Assembly: GCF_019218265.1 (NCBI RefSeq)
Contig: NZ_JAHUZE010000004.1
Location: 1-35,000 of the forward strand
Reading direction: 5' to 3'
DNA from: Maritimibacter dapengensis
GTDB lineage: Bacteria > Pseudomonadota > Alphaproteobacteria > Rhodobacterales > Rhodobacteraceae
Length of the DNA: 35,000 bases
Of this stretch, positions 1 through 7,183 are shown piece after piece; the first letter of the stretch is position 1; the number at the start of each line of letters is the position of its first letter. The notes beneath the pieces were generated by a model. The model was not told where the DNA came from. It did not search any database and saw only the letters and a program-made list of their open reading frames with translations. A program made the translations under genes and the position numbers.

Positions 1-459
1 ATGATGGCCAACAGCGAACTGGCGACGGCGGTGATGCGCCGGGTGCCGTTCACGGTCGTCTTGACCGACAACCGGGGCTACGGCTGCATCAACCGGCTTC
101 AGACGATGGGCTGCGGCGGCGAGCCCTTCAACAACATGTATGTCGACTGCAACGTCGAGGTGCAGCCCGAGATCGACTACGTCGCCCACGCGGCGAGCAT
201 GGGAGCGCACGCGGTCATGGCCAAGGATACCGATCAGTTGGAGGCCGAGATCGAAGCGGCACGGGACCGCGACATCCCGACGGTGATCGTGATCGAAACC
301 ATCGCCAACGACTTCCCCGGCACCGGGCTCGAGACCAAAGCAGGAGAGCACGGCGCGTTCTGGGACGTGGCCGTGCCCGAAGTCTCGACCCGCCAAAAGC
401 AGGTCGACCGCTATCAGGAATATCTGGGACAGATCGCAAAAGCGCGGCTGGTGAACTGA
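1..459 (+). CDS. iolD: 3D-trihydroxycyclohexane-1,2-dione acylhydrolase, C-terminal part (cut by window edge)
   Basis: This is the last 152 residues or so of IolD, the thiamine-diphosphate enzyme that opens the ring of the trione/dione intermediate in myo-inositol breakdown to give 5-deoxy-glucuronate. The frame is open from base 1, and the ATG there is internal: in the family the ThDP motif GDG lies just before the NSELATAV segment seen at residues 4-11. The second half of the ThDP/Mg site, DNRGYGCINRLQ, is visible at about residues 21-32. The C-terminal residues end in a basic, Gln/Lys-rich helix typical of the family. The stop is followed by GAGGAG and iolB twelve bases later, so the two are in one operon. 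The 5' end lies outside the window. Confidence 0.93.
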   Translation: MMANSELATAVMRRVPFTVVLTDNRGYGCINRLQTMGCGGEPFNNMYVDCNVEVQPEIDYVAHAASMGAHAVMAKDTDQLEAEIEAARDRDIPTVIVIETIANDFPGTGLETKAGEHGAFWDVAVPEVSTRQKQVDRYQEYLGQIAKARLVN

Positions 460-471
460 GGAGATGTGACC

Positions 472-1278
472 ATGGCTGACCTTCTGAAAAAGCCCTTCGG
501 CACACATGGTAAGGTGCATCAGATCACGCCCGAAAGCGCCGGGTGGCGCTATGTCGGGTTCGGGCTTTACCGTCTGCGCCCCGGTGAAACGGTGTCCGAG
601 GCGACGGGCGGCAATGAAGTGATCCTCGTCATGGTCGAGGGCAAGGCGCAATTTACCGCCGCGGGGCAGGACTGGGGCGAGTTGGGCGAGCGGATGAACG
701 TGTTCGAGAGGACGCCGCCGCATTGTCTCTACGTCCCCAATGACGACGCGTGGGAGGCGACAGCTACCACGGATTGCACCATCGCCGTCTGCGCGGCACC
801 GGGTCACTCGGGCCACGAAGCACGACGGATCGGGCCGGACGGCATCACGCTCACCGAACGCGGCAAGGGCGTGAACACGCGCTACATCAACAACATCGCG
901 ATGGAGGCCGAGGATTACTGCGACTCGCTTCTCGTCACCGAGGTGTTCACCCCCGATGGGCATTGGTCGAGCTACCCCAGCCACCGCCACGACGAAGACG
1001 ACTTCCCGAACATCACCTACCTCGAAGAGACCTATTACCACCGCCTGAACCCGGCACAGGGCTTCGGCATCCAGCGGGTCTATACCGAGGACGGCACGCT
1101 CGATGAAACGATGGCCGTCTCGGACGGCGATGTGGTCTGTGTTCCGCGCGGGCACCATCCCTGCGGCGCGCCTTACGGCTTCGAGATGTATTACCTCAAC
1201 GTCATGGCGGGCCCGCTGCGCAAATGGCGCTTCATCCCCGATCCGGCCGTCAAATGGATCATGGACCGTGACGCATGA
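472..1278 (+). CDS. iolB: 5-deoxy-glucuronate isomerase
   Basis: IolB converts 5-deoxy-D-glucuronate to 2-deoxy-5-keto-D-gluconate, the step after IolD in cytosolic inositol catabolism. The 268-residue protein has the two-cupin IolB layout. The second cupin carries the metal ligands in SHRHDEDDFP (His171, His173), the downstream TYLEETYYHR segment, and a further His in the GHHPCGAP loop. I chose the ATG at 472 because GAGGAG (458-463) sits eight bases before it; a GTG at 466 in the same frame is too close to that site. Its last four bases (ATGA) overlap the start of the next gene, which implies translational coupling within the iol operon. Confidence 0.95.
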   Translation: MADLLKKPFGTHGKVHQITPESAGWRYVGFGLYRLRPGETVSEATGGNEVILVMVEGKAQFTAAGQDWGELGERMNVFERTPPHCLYVPNDDAWEATATTDCTIAVCAAPGHSGHEARRIGPDGITLTERGKGVNTRYINNIAMEAEDYCDSLLVTEVFTPDGHWSSYPSHRHDEDDFPNITYLEETYYHRLNPAQGFGIQRVYTEDGTLDETMAVSDGDVVCVPRGHHPCGAPYGFEMYYLNVMAGPLRKWRFIPDPAVKWIMDRDA

Positions 1279-2042
1279 CGCGCCGCGCGTTGAACCAGAA
1301 GACAGCGCGCGATCTGCCGTTCGAAGCGTTTCTCGATCTGGCCGCTGATCTGGGCTGTGTCGGCGTGGAGCCGCGCAACGATCTGGGGCGGCCCTTTTTC
1401 GATGGGGCGGACCCGGCGGTCGCCGCCGAAATGGCGCGGGCGCGTGGGCTCAGGCTTCTGGGTCTGTCCGAAGTCTATGGGTTCAACGTGTGGGACGATG
1501 AACGGGCGACGCAAATTCAAGAACTGATCGACGTGGCCGTGGCCTGTGGGGCGGAAACGATCAGCTTGATCCCGACAGTGGACGATCGTCCGACACGCGA
1601 CTTGCGCGACGTCATGCGCGATATCCTCCCGATGGTCCAAGGCACGGGGGTGGTGCCCCTTATCGAGCCGATTGGGTTCGAAAGCTCTTCCATTCGCGGC
1701 AAGGCGGATCTTGTCGAGGCAATCGAGGCCGTGGGTGGCTTTAAGTTGGTTCACGACACGTTCCAGCATGCCATCGCAGGGGAAACCGAGATTTTTCCCC
1801 AGCACACTGGCATCGTACATATCTCAGGGATTTCGAATGCCGAGGTTCCTCTGGATGCTGCGCAGGATGGGCACAGAATACTGGTCGATTTCGAAGATCG
1901 CTGCGACAACATGGGACAGGTGTGTCGCTTCATCGAAGCCGGCTATTCCGGCACGTTTTCCTTTGAATTGACTGAGCCAAATCTGATCTGGGCGCCGAAC
2001 CGAGACAGCATAGAATCCTCGTTCAAGCTATTGTCGATCTGA
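1275..2042 (+). CDS. IolI/IolE-like TIM-barrel sugar isomerase (sugar phosphate isomerase/epimerase family)
   Basis: This is a 255-residue AP-endonuclease-2-like TIM barrel. Its position directly after iolB, with an ATGA overlap, makes 2-keto-myo-inositol isomerase (IolI-like) the best guess. The usual divalent-metal ligands of the fold are present: Glu131 (LIEPIGF), Asp161 (HDTFQHA), a His in VHISG and Glu231 (FSFEL). A role as hydroxypyruvate isomerase or another inosose-processing enzyme cannot be excluded from sequence alone. The last 300 bases are visibly less GC-rich than the start of the gene, and the stop codon lies inside a 15-bp tandem duplication (2039-2068). No further iol gene follows. 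Confidence 0.8.
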   Translation: MTRRALNQKTARDLPFEAFLDLAADLGCVGVEPRNDLGRPFFDGADPAVAAEMARARGLRLLGLSEVYGFNVWDDERATQIQELIDVAVACGAETISLIPTVDDRPTRDLRDVMRDILPMVQGTGVVPLIEPIGFESSSIRGKADLVEAIEAVGGFKLVHDTFQHAIAGETEIFPQHTGIVHISGISNAEVPLDAAQDGHRILVDFEDRCDNMGQVCRFIEAGYSGTFSFELTEPNLIWAPNRDSIESSFKLLSI

Positions 2043-2068
2043 TACAAAACGCGCTGATACAAAACGCG
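2039..2068. repeat. Perfect 15-bp tandem duplication over the iolI-like stop codon
   Basis: The unit CTGATACAAAACGCG occurs at 2039-2053 and again at 2054-2068 without mismatch. The TGA stop of the upstream gene (2040-2042) lies in the first copy and an in-register TGA in the second. Just downstream are a 7-bp inverted repeat (ACGCATT 2074-2080, AATGCGT 2106-2112) and an 8-bp direct repeat (TCCGTTCA at 2080-2087 and 2116-2123). Confidence 0.9.
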
Positions 2069-2659
2069 AATTGACGCATTCCGTTCATATTCATTTGCAG
2101 AACATAATGCGTAACTCCGTTCAATACGGTGCATAAGTCTCTGTCCAGCCACCGCATGATGTTCGGAGCAAGGACAGTAAAGACCAGTATGTTTCCCAAG
2201 GAAACGGCGCCGCGTGACTGGTTTACGGACCTACCGGCGAAGCACGGGGCACGACACTCTCGGCACCATCTGTCACATCGGACAACATTTTCACCGAAAA
2301 CGTCGCTACGCCGGCGCTTGGTGTATGGGCAGTTACGAACGCGTCACCAGGTTTCCGGAAGTGTCACGCGTTGAAGGCTCGCATTTGAGGGACGGCAAGA
2401 TCCAGGAAGCGACATTTCGGGTCACGTTGACCCAGCACGTTCACTTGTGGTGCCCGACGTCAGAACAGGGATCGAGCGAGCAGGCCAACCCGCAAATTGC
2501 ACCCATTCCTTCAGGATTTTGGGACCAACCCACTGGCCAAATATTTGAGTCGAAAGGGCAATAGATGATTGGTGGGCTGACCCCGGTTTCACATTACTAT
2601 CCGTTAAGATATTGATAAAATTTACAAAGTTAGTGGTTCCGGCCAGACCCAGTTGGACT
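2043..2659. other. Gap without a recognisable gene, less GC-rich than its surroundings
   Basis: About 620 bases between the iol operon and the terminator before ectD. Short open frames exist on both strands (for example 2214-2564 on + and 2422-2682 on -), but none has a convincing ribosome site, a family motif or the GC-rich third-position bias of the neighbouring genes. A perfect inverted repeat GGGTCA-cgt-TGACCC lies at 2419-2433. The base composition and scattered short repeats would fit an old recombination scar or decayed gene, but I cannot name its origin. Confidence 0.6.
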
Positions 2660-2680
2660 GACCCGGCTTCGCGCCGGGTC
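2660..2680 (+). terminator. GC-rich hairpin, likely Rho-independent terminator
   Basis: GACCCGGC (2660-2667), loop TTCGC, GCCGGGTC (2673-2680) form a perfect 8-bp stem. The + strand continues ATTTATTGTT, a moderate T tract, so it best fits termination of rightward transcripts from the iol side. It may also protect the 3' end of the leftward ectD transcript. Confidence 0.6.
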
Positions 2681-2721
2681 ATTTATTGTTGGCCCGAAGC
2701 AGGCAGGGCCGCTCTCGGTTC

Positions 2722-3663
2722 TCACCGTGTAATCGGGCCGTCGATCGTGTCGATCGGCATGATCCGGTCCCGGTTCGACAGCCAGGCCGGGCGCGGTTTC
2801 GCCGCGGCGAAGGGGCTGACAGGCCGATTAGTGATCGAATTGAAAACGAAGAACGCGTTCGAGCGCGGATCCGGCGTGATGTTCCCGTTCGACCCGTGCA
2901 GCGTGTTGCAGTCGAAGAAGACCACCGTGCCGGTCGGCCCCGATGCCGCGTCGAGCCCGAGGTCACGCGCGAATTTCGAAATCGTCTCGGGCTGCGGCAC
3001 CCCGACCTCCTGCGCCTTCAACGAGCTTTCGTGGTTGTTGTCCGGTGTCTCGCCCTTGCAGGCGATAAACTCGTTCTGAGAGCCGGGGATCAACAGAAGC
3101 GGGCCGTTCAGCCGGGAATTGTCCGTCAGAAGGACAGAGGCCGAAACGGACCGCATCCTGGGCAGACCATCTTCGGCGTGCCACGTCTCGAAGTCGGAAT
3201 GCCAGTAGAATTCCTTGCCCTTGAAGCCGGGTTTGTAATTGAGCCGCGACTGGTGGAGATACACCCGGTCGTTCAGCAGAAACTCGGCCACACCGGCAAG
3301 GCGCGTATCGGCGGCAAGGCGGGCGAAGACGGGGGAATGTTCGTCGAGCCGGAATACGGTGCGCACATCGTCTGAGCCCGGCTCGGTCACGAAATCCGCG
3401 GGTCGCTCGGCCGGATCAGTGTCGCGCAGACCGCGTGCTGTCTCCACCATCAGGTCGAGTTCGTCGTCGGCGAACATGTCGTGGCGCACGAGGTAGCCGT
3501 TCTTGGCGTAACGGGTCGCTTCGTCACGTGAAATGGGTGCGCCTTCATGCCATTCGGACCAGAGCACCGGGTCAGCGCGTTCGATGATCTGTTCTTTGTC
3601 GGGGTGTCGCGTCGGATAGGCGTCTACCGTGTCGTATGGCGGCATATGCGTTGAGATATTCAT
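2722..3663 (-). CDS. ectD: Ectoine hydroxylase (Fe(II)/2-oxoglutarate dioxygenase)
   Basis: EctD adds a 5-hydroxyl to the compatible solute ectoine, using O2 and 2-oxoglutarate, in the cytoplasm. The 313-residue product matches the usual family length. It contains the signature EFYWHSDFETWHAEDG (151-166) with iron ligands His155 and Asp157, and the third ligand His256 in FFDCNTLHGSNGN. The ASVLLTDN and GPLLLIPGS segments also match the family. I start it at the ATG at 3663, preceded by GAGAGG; the frame is open upstream to 3879, but that stretch has no family similarity and overlaps xthA. No ectA, ectB, ectC or ask_ect lies beside it, so ectoine must be made elsewhere in the genome or imported. 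It is transcribed away from xthA, with 184 bases between the two. Confidence 0.93.
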   Translation of the reverse strand: MNISTHMPPYDTVDAYPTRHPDKEQIIERADPVLWSEWHEGAPISRDEATRYAKNGYLVRHDMFADDELDLMVETARGLRDTDPAERPADFVTEPGSDDVRTVFRLDEHSPVFARLAADTRLAGVAEFLLNDRVYLHQSRLNYKPGFKGKEFYWHSDFETWHAEDGLPRMRSVSASVLLTDNSRLNGPLLLIPGSQNEFIACKGETPDNNHESSLKAQEVGVPQPETISKFARDLGLDAASGPTGTVVFFDCNTLHGSNGNITPDPRSNAFFVFNSITNRPVSPFAAAKPRPAWLSNRDRIMPIDTIDGPITR

Positions 3664-3766
3664 GCTTTCGATCCTCTCTGAATTTGCACTCTTCAAGTCT
3701 CGTCCCGCTCGGCGGGCGTGGTCCGTCAACCCGGAATCACGGTGCCGTGTTCCGCGCCGCACAAGC

Positions 3767-3786
3767 TGTAATGTCACTTGTAATGT
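3767..3786. promoter_or_regulatory. Paired TGTAATGT direct repeats in the ectD/xthA divergent promoter region
   Basis: TGTAATGT occurs at 3767-3774 and 3779-3786, a 12-bp period, in the 184-bp divergent interval. Such a spacing could be a regulator site for ectD (starts 104 bases away) or xthA (62 bases away). No matching regulator can be named; this is a sequence observation only. Confidence 0.3.
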
Positions 3787-3847
3787 TGCGGCTGGAACTG
3801 TCGCAGGCGCCTCGTTAGGGTGCCCGCGAATCTCAGCGGGAGTATCC

Positions 3848-4636
3848 ATGTCCTTCACACTTGCCACCTGGAATATCAACAGCGTGCGGTTGCGCGCCGA
3901 TCTCGTGTCGCGTCTCCTGGCCGAAGAAGCGCCGGACGTATTGTGCCTTCAGGAATGCAAGAGCCCGGTCGAGAAGATCCCGCTCGATGTATTCAAGGCG
4001 CGGGGCTACGAGCACATCGTGGCGCGTGGGCAGAAGGGATACAACGGTGTGGCGATCCTGTCGAAGTTGCCGATCGTGGACGCGGGCGACAAGGACTTCG
4101 CGGCTTTGAAACATGCCCGCCACGTCGCTGCGACGCTTGAGAACGGGGTGACGGTTCACAACTTCTATGTGCCGGCGGGAGGGGACAAACCCGACCGCGA
4201 GGTGAACGAGAAATTCGGGCAGAAGCTCGACTATCTCACCGAGATGCGCGACTGGTTCCACGCGGAGAAGCCGCAGAAATCCATTCTGGTCGGAGACCTG
4301 AACATCGCCCCGCGCGAAGATGATGTCTGGAATCACAAACAGCTTCTGAAGGTGGTGAGCCATACGCCGGTCGAGGTCGAGCATCTTGCGCAAGCACAGG
4401 ATGCGGGCAACTGGGTCGACATTACACGGCAGGACATTCCCGAAGGCAACCTGTATAGCTGGTGGTCCTACCGCAGCCCGGATTGGGACGCTGCCGACAA
4501 GGGGCGCAGGTTGGATCACATCTGGGCCACGCCGGATATTTCCAATGCGGGCCACGGGAGCCGCATCCTTCGCGATGTGCGCGGGTGGGGGAAACCGTCG
4601 GATCACGCGCCGGTCTTCGCGACCTTCGACCTCTGA
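3848..4636 (+). CDS. xthA: Exonuclease III family AP endonuclease
   Basis: This is a base-excision-repair enzyme that cleaves 5' to abasic sites and trims 3' ends, in the cytoplasm. The 262-residue protein has the ExoIII/APE1 fold motifs in order: TWNINSVR (7-14), LQECKSP with metal ligand Glu36, GYNGVAILSK, the catalytic LVGDLNIAP, a substrate loop with YSWWSYR, LDHIWAT, and the terminal SDHAPVFATF with catalytic His253. The start at 3848 has GGGAG eight bases upstream. That ribosome site is the right arm of a small hairpin (CCCGC 3823-3827 with GCGGG 3836-3840). It heads a rightward group with the CnoX-like, LON-domain and Trm112 genes. Confidence 0.93.
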   Translation: MSFTLATWNINSVRLRADLVSRLLAEEAPDVLCLQECKSPVEKIPLDVFKARGYEHIVARGQKGYNGVAILSKLPIVDAGDKDFAALKHARHVAATLENGVTVHNFYVPAGGDKPDREVNEKFGQKLDYLTEMRDWFHAEKPQKSILVGDLNIAPREDDVWNHKQLLKVVSHTPVEVEHLAQAQDAGNWVDITRQDIPEGNLYSWWSYRSPDWDAADKGRRLDHIWATPDISNAGHGSRILRDVRGWGKPSDHAPVFATFDL

Positions 4637-4713
4637 GCCGCGACAAGCTGCCGGGGTTGGCGCGGCGTCCGAGCGCGCCCATATTGGACACGACACAGAT
4701 TTAGGAGCCAGTC

Positions 4714-5628
4714 ATGCTGGAATTGGGACAAGGTAACGGGGCCGCCGCGCCGGGCAATCATGTCAAGGACGTCTCGGAGGCGACCTTCATGGAGGACGTG
4801 ATCGAAGCGTCCAAGCAGGCGCCGGTCATCGTCGATTTCTGGGCGCCTTGGTGCGGTCCGTGCAAACAGCTAGGACCGGCGCTCGAAGAGGCCGTGAATG
4901 CACAGGGCGGCAAGGTGAAGATGGCCAAGGTCAACGTGGACGAGAACCAGCAGATCTCGGCCCAGCTTCGTATCCAGTCGATCCCCACCGTTTATGCATT
5001 CGTAGACGGGCAGCCCGTCGACGGGTTTCAAGGTGCCCTGCCGCCGAGCGAGGTGAAGGAATTCGTCGCCAAGATCGCCGCGATGGGCGGCGACGGCGGT
5101 GACGGGTTGGCCGATGCGCTTTCCACCGCGGACGAGATGCTTGAAGCAGGCGAAGTGGATGATGCGGCCCAGGTTTATGCAGCCATTCTCGAAGAAGACC
5201 CGAGTCTCGCTGCGGGCTATGCCGGAATCGCCAATTGCCACCTCGCGAAGGGGGACGTCGACGAGGCCGAGGCCTTCCTGAACGGTATTCCCGCCGAGGT
5301 CAGCCACGCTCCCGAGGTCGAGGCGATCCATGCCAAGATCGAACTGGCCCGGCAGGCCGAAAACGCGGGTCCGGTCAACGACCTGCGGGCCAAGGTCGAA
5401 GCGGACGGTGACGATCACCAAGCGCGGTTCGACCTTGCGCAGGCGCTGTATGCTTCGGGCGATGCCGAGGGTGCCGTTGCCGAACTGCTGGAGCTGTTCC
5501 GGAGGGACCGGGAGTGGAACGAGAGCGCGGCCAAGCAACAACTCTTCACGATATTCGAGGCGCTTGCGCCCAATGATCCGGTTGCGCTGAACGGTCGTCG
5601 CAAACTGTCGTCGCTGATCCTCGTCTGA
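4714..5628 (+). CDS. cnoX: CnoX (YbbN)-type thioredoxin/TPR co-chaperone
   Basis: The 304-residue protein has an N-terminal thioredoxin domain (about 20-125) and a C-terminal tetratricopeptide-like region (about 135-304). The active site is a full WCGPC (Cys47, Cys50), and the cis-Pro loop SIPTVYAF is present. The family holds unfolded proteins under oxidative stress and hands them to GroEL/ES or DnaK. E. coli CnoX lacks a redox-active pair, whereas this one keeps the complete CxxC and so may also act as a disulfide reductase. TTAGGAG precedes the ATG at 4714. The next gene starts four bases after its stop, so the two are cotranscribed. Confidence 0.88.
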   Translation: MLELGQGNGAAAPGNHVKDVSEATFMEDVIEASKQAPVIVDFWAPWCGPCKQLGPALEEAVNAQGGKVKMAKVNVDENQQISAQLRIQSIPTVYAFVDGQPVDGFQGALPPSEVKEFVAKIAAMGGDGGDGLADALSTADEMLEAGEVDDAAQVYAAILEEDPSLAAGYAGIANCHLAKGDVDEAEAFLNGIPAEVSHAPEVEAIHAKIELARQAENAGPVNDLRAKVEADGDDHQARFDLAQALYASGDAEGAVAELLELFRRDREWNESAAKQQLFTIFEALAPNDPVALNGRRKLSSLILV

Positions 5629-5632
5629 TGCG

Positions 5633-6274
5633 ATGATCCCCCGCGCCGATCTCCCCGACGTTCTGCCGCTATTTCCGTTGCCCGGCGCGCTTCTCCTGCC
5701 GCGCGGTCGGCTTCCGCTCAACATCTTCGAACCGCGATACCTCGCCATGTTCGACGACGCGATCAAGACGGACGGAAGGCTGATCGGTATGATCCAGCCT
5801 GCGGTAAATTCGGGCGAGCGGCTTCATGCGATCGGCTGCGCGGGGCGGATCACTTCGTTCACGGAAACCGACGACCATCGGTATATGGTGCAATTGACCG
5901 GGGTGAGCCGATTCCGTCTGAAAAAAGAACTCGAAGGCTTCGCGCCCTACCGCCGGGCTGAATTGAGCTGGGACGGGTTCGAACGTGATCTTGGGCGCGC
6001 CGAAAAGGACGAGGCGTTTCAGAGGGACGCGTTCTTGTCGCTTTTGGTGCGGTATTTCGACGTTGCCGAGCTTTCGACCGATTGGGAAAGCCTGAAGGAA
6101 GCCGAGGAAGAATTGCTGATCAATTCACTTTCGATGCTCTGCCCGTTCGACCCCGAGGACAAGCAGGCGCTGCTCGAGGCGCCCTCGCTCACGACCCGGC
6201 GCGAGACGCTCGTCACCTTGATGGAATTCGCGCTCGCATCGGGGCGGGGCGGAACGGAAGGAGGTCTGCAATGA
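5633..6274 (+). CDS. Stand-alone LON N-terminal substrate-binding domain protein
   Basis: The 213-residue protein consists only of the LON substrate-binding (PUA-like plus helical) domain. It begins [19 protein letters not shown], followed by [14 protein letters not shown] (29-42), the hallmark of this domain. There is no AAA+ ATPase and no Ser-Lys protease domain, so it is not Lon itself. Families of this type are common in alphaproteobacteria and are of unproven function; adaptor or substrate-recognition roles are proposed from homology only. It lies between the cnoX-like gene (4-base gap) and the Trm112 gene (ATGA overlap). Confidence 0.85.
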   Translation: MIPRADLPDVLPLFPLPGALLLPRGRLPLNIFEPRYLAMFDDAIKTDGRLIGMIQPAVNSGERLHAIGCAGRITSFTETDDHRYMVQLTGVSRFRLKKELEGFAPYRRAELSWDGFERDLGRAEKDEAFQRDAFLSLLVRYFDVAELSTDWESLKEAEEELLINSLSMLCPFDPEDKQALLEAPSLTTRRETLVTLMEFALASGRGGTEGGLQ

Positions 6275-6453
6275 ACGACGTCGAATTCGACCGCCACATG
6301 CTCGAGGCGCTGGTCTGTCCGGTCACGCAAAGGCCGTTGGAATACGACGCAGAGGCTCAGGAACTCCTGTCGAAATCCGCGAATCTGGCCTTTCCGATCC
6401 GCGACGGCATTCCGATCATGCTCGTCGATGAGGCGCGCAAGATCGAAGCGTGA
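6271..6453 (+). CDS. Trm112 family small protein
   Basis: This is a 60-residue protein with the bacterial Trm112/YcaR pattern: [16 protein letters not shown] with one Cys-Pro knuckle, then [16 protein letters not shown]. Eukaryotic and archaeal Trm112 activate several methyltransferases; bacterial members are thought to be partners of similar enzymes, but the target here is unknown. GGAAGGAGG lies ahead of the ATG at 6271, whose ATGA overlaps the stop of the LON-domain gene. Only one of the zinc-type cysteines is kept, as in many proteobacterial members. Confidence 0.85.
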   Translation: MNDVEFDRHMLEALVCPVTQRPLEYDAEAQELLSKSANLAFPIRDGIPIMLVDEARKIEA

Positions 6454-6471
6454 GCCAGCGCGCCCTTCCGG

Positions 6472-7074
6472 TCAGCGTTTCCGCTTGTCGACTTCCTGCA
6501 CGATCGAGAACAAGCGGTCGCTCATCTGACCGCCCTTCTTGAGCTCGCCCAGCACGGTGGTGGTCTGCTGACCCGTATCGTCGGTGATGATCCATTGGCG
6601 AAGTTCGGTCGGGTTCGATGTGAACATGAGCTGGATGTTACCGTATTCCGGGTGCTCCGGGTCCTGCGCCGTGACCGTGGTGGCAGTGCCGTCATAATCG
6701 TGACCAACGACCATCCCGGCCCGCCCAAGGTCCACATTCTGGGCAAGGATGAGGTTAAGCGGCGTCCGGGCGAGCGGGTATTGCTCGGGCCCTGTGTTGG
6801 ATTTGGAATCGAAAATCGCCAATTGCCCGGTGGCCGCCAGAACGAGCGTGTTTTCGGGCGGATTGTATTCGAACCGCGCCCGAAGCGGCCGCTTGATGTA
6901 GATGTTGCCGGTCGAGATCGTGCCATCGGCGTTGATCTGGGTGAACTCGGCCTGTGCCGTCGTCAGGCTGTTGAGATAGGACGACAGAGTATTGAGCGAC
7001 AATTTCTCGGCCATGGCCGGGGCGGACAGGGCGAGAAGAGCGAGCGGGGCGAGAGCGAATGTGCGTCTGTTCAT
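6472..7074 (-). CDS. lolA: Outer-membrane lipoprotein carrier protein LolA
   Basis: This is the periplasmic chaperone that takes lipoproteins from the LolCDE complex to the outer membrane. The 200-residue product starts with a Sec signal peptide (NRRTFALAPLALLALSAPAMA, cleavage expected after residue 22). The mature part shows the LolA core: TAQAEFTQ, then an R-F-E-Y-N-P-P strand (about 69-75) and the LVLAATGQLAIFDSKSN region. It ends in a basic tail. It lies downstream of ftsK on the same strand, as in many proteobacteria (the lolA-ftsK neighbourhood), but a strong hairpin separates them, so lolA probably has its own promoter in 7075-7131. Confidence 0.9.
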   Translation of the reverse strand: MNRRTFALAPLALLALSAPAMAEKLSLNTLSSYLNSLTTAQAEFTQINADGTISTGNIYIKRPLRARFEYNPPENTLVLAATGQLAIFDSKSNTGPEQYPLARTPLNLILAQNVDLGRAGMVVGHDYDGTATTVTAQDPEHPEYGNIQLMFTSNPTELRQWIITDDTGQQTTTVLGELKKGGQMSDRLFSIVQEVDKRKR

Positions 7075-7131
7075 GGCGGTTATGTAATCCTGTAAGCGCG
7101 GGAATCCATCCCGCTGTGCCCAGGATAAGCG

Positions 7132-7166
7132 AAACCCGGCCTGATAAGCGATAACAGGCCGGGTTT
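7132..7166 (-). terminator. Strong hairpin between ftsK and lolA
   Basis: AAACCCGGCCTG (7132-7143) and CAGGCCGGGTTT (7155-7166) form a perfect 12-bp stem with an 11-base loop. It lies just past the ftsK stop in the leftward direction. The stem itself ends in three T residues on either strand, so it can act in both directions, but the natural client is the ftsK transcript. Confidence 0.8.
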
Positions 7167-7183
7167 TCAGGCTTTCAAACCGA

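Noticed and set aside
2129-2682. Small frames in the gap after iolI that might be transposase remnants
   Set aside because: I looked for DDE or integrase motifs and inverted terminal repeats with target duplications and saw none, so I call the gap only unassigned.
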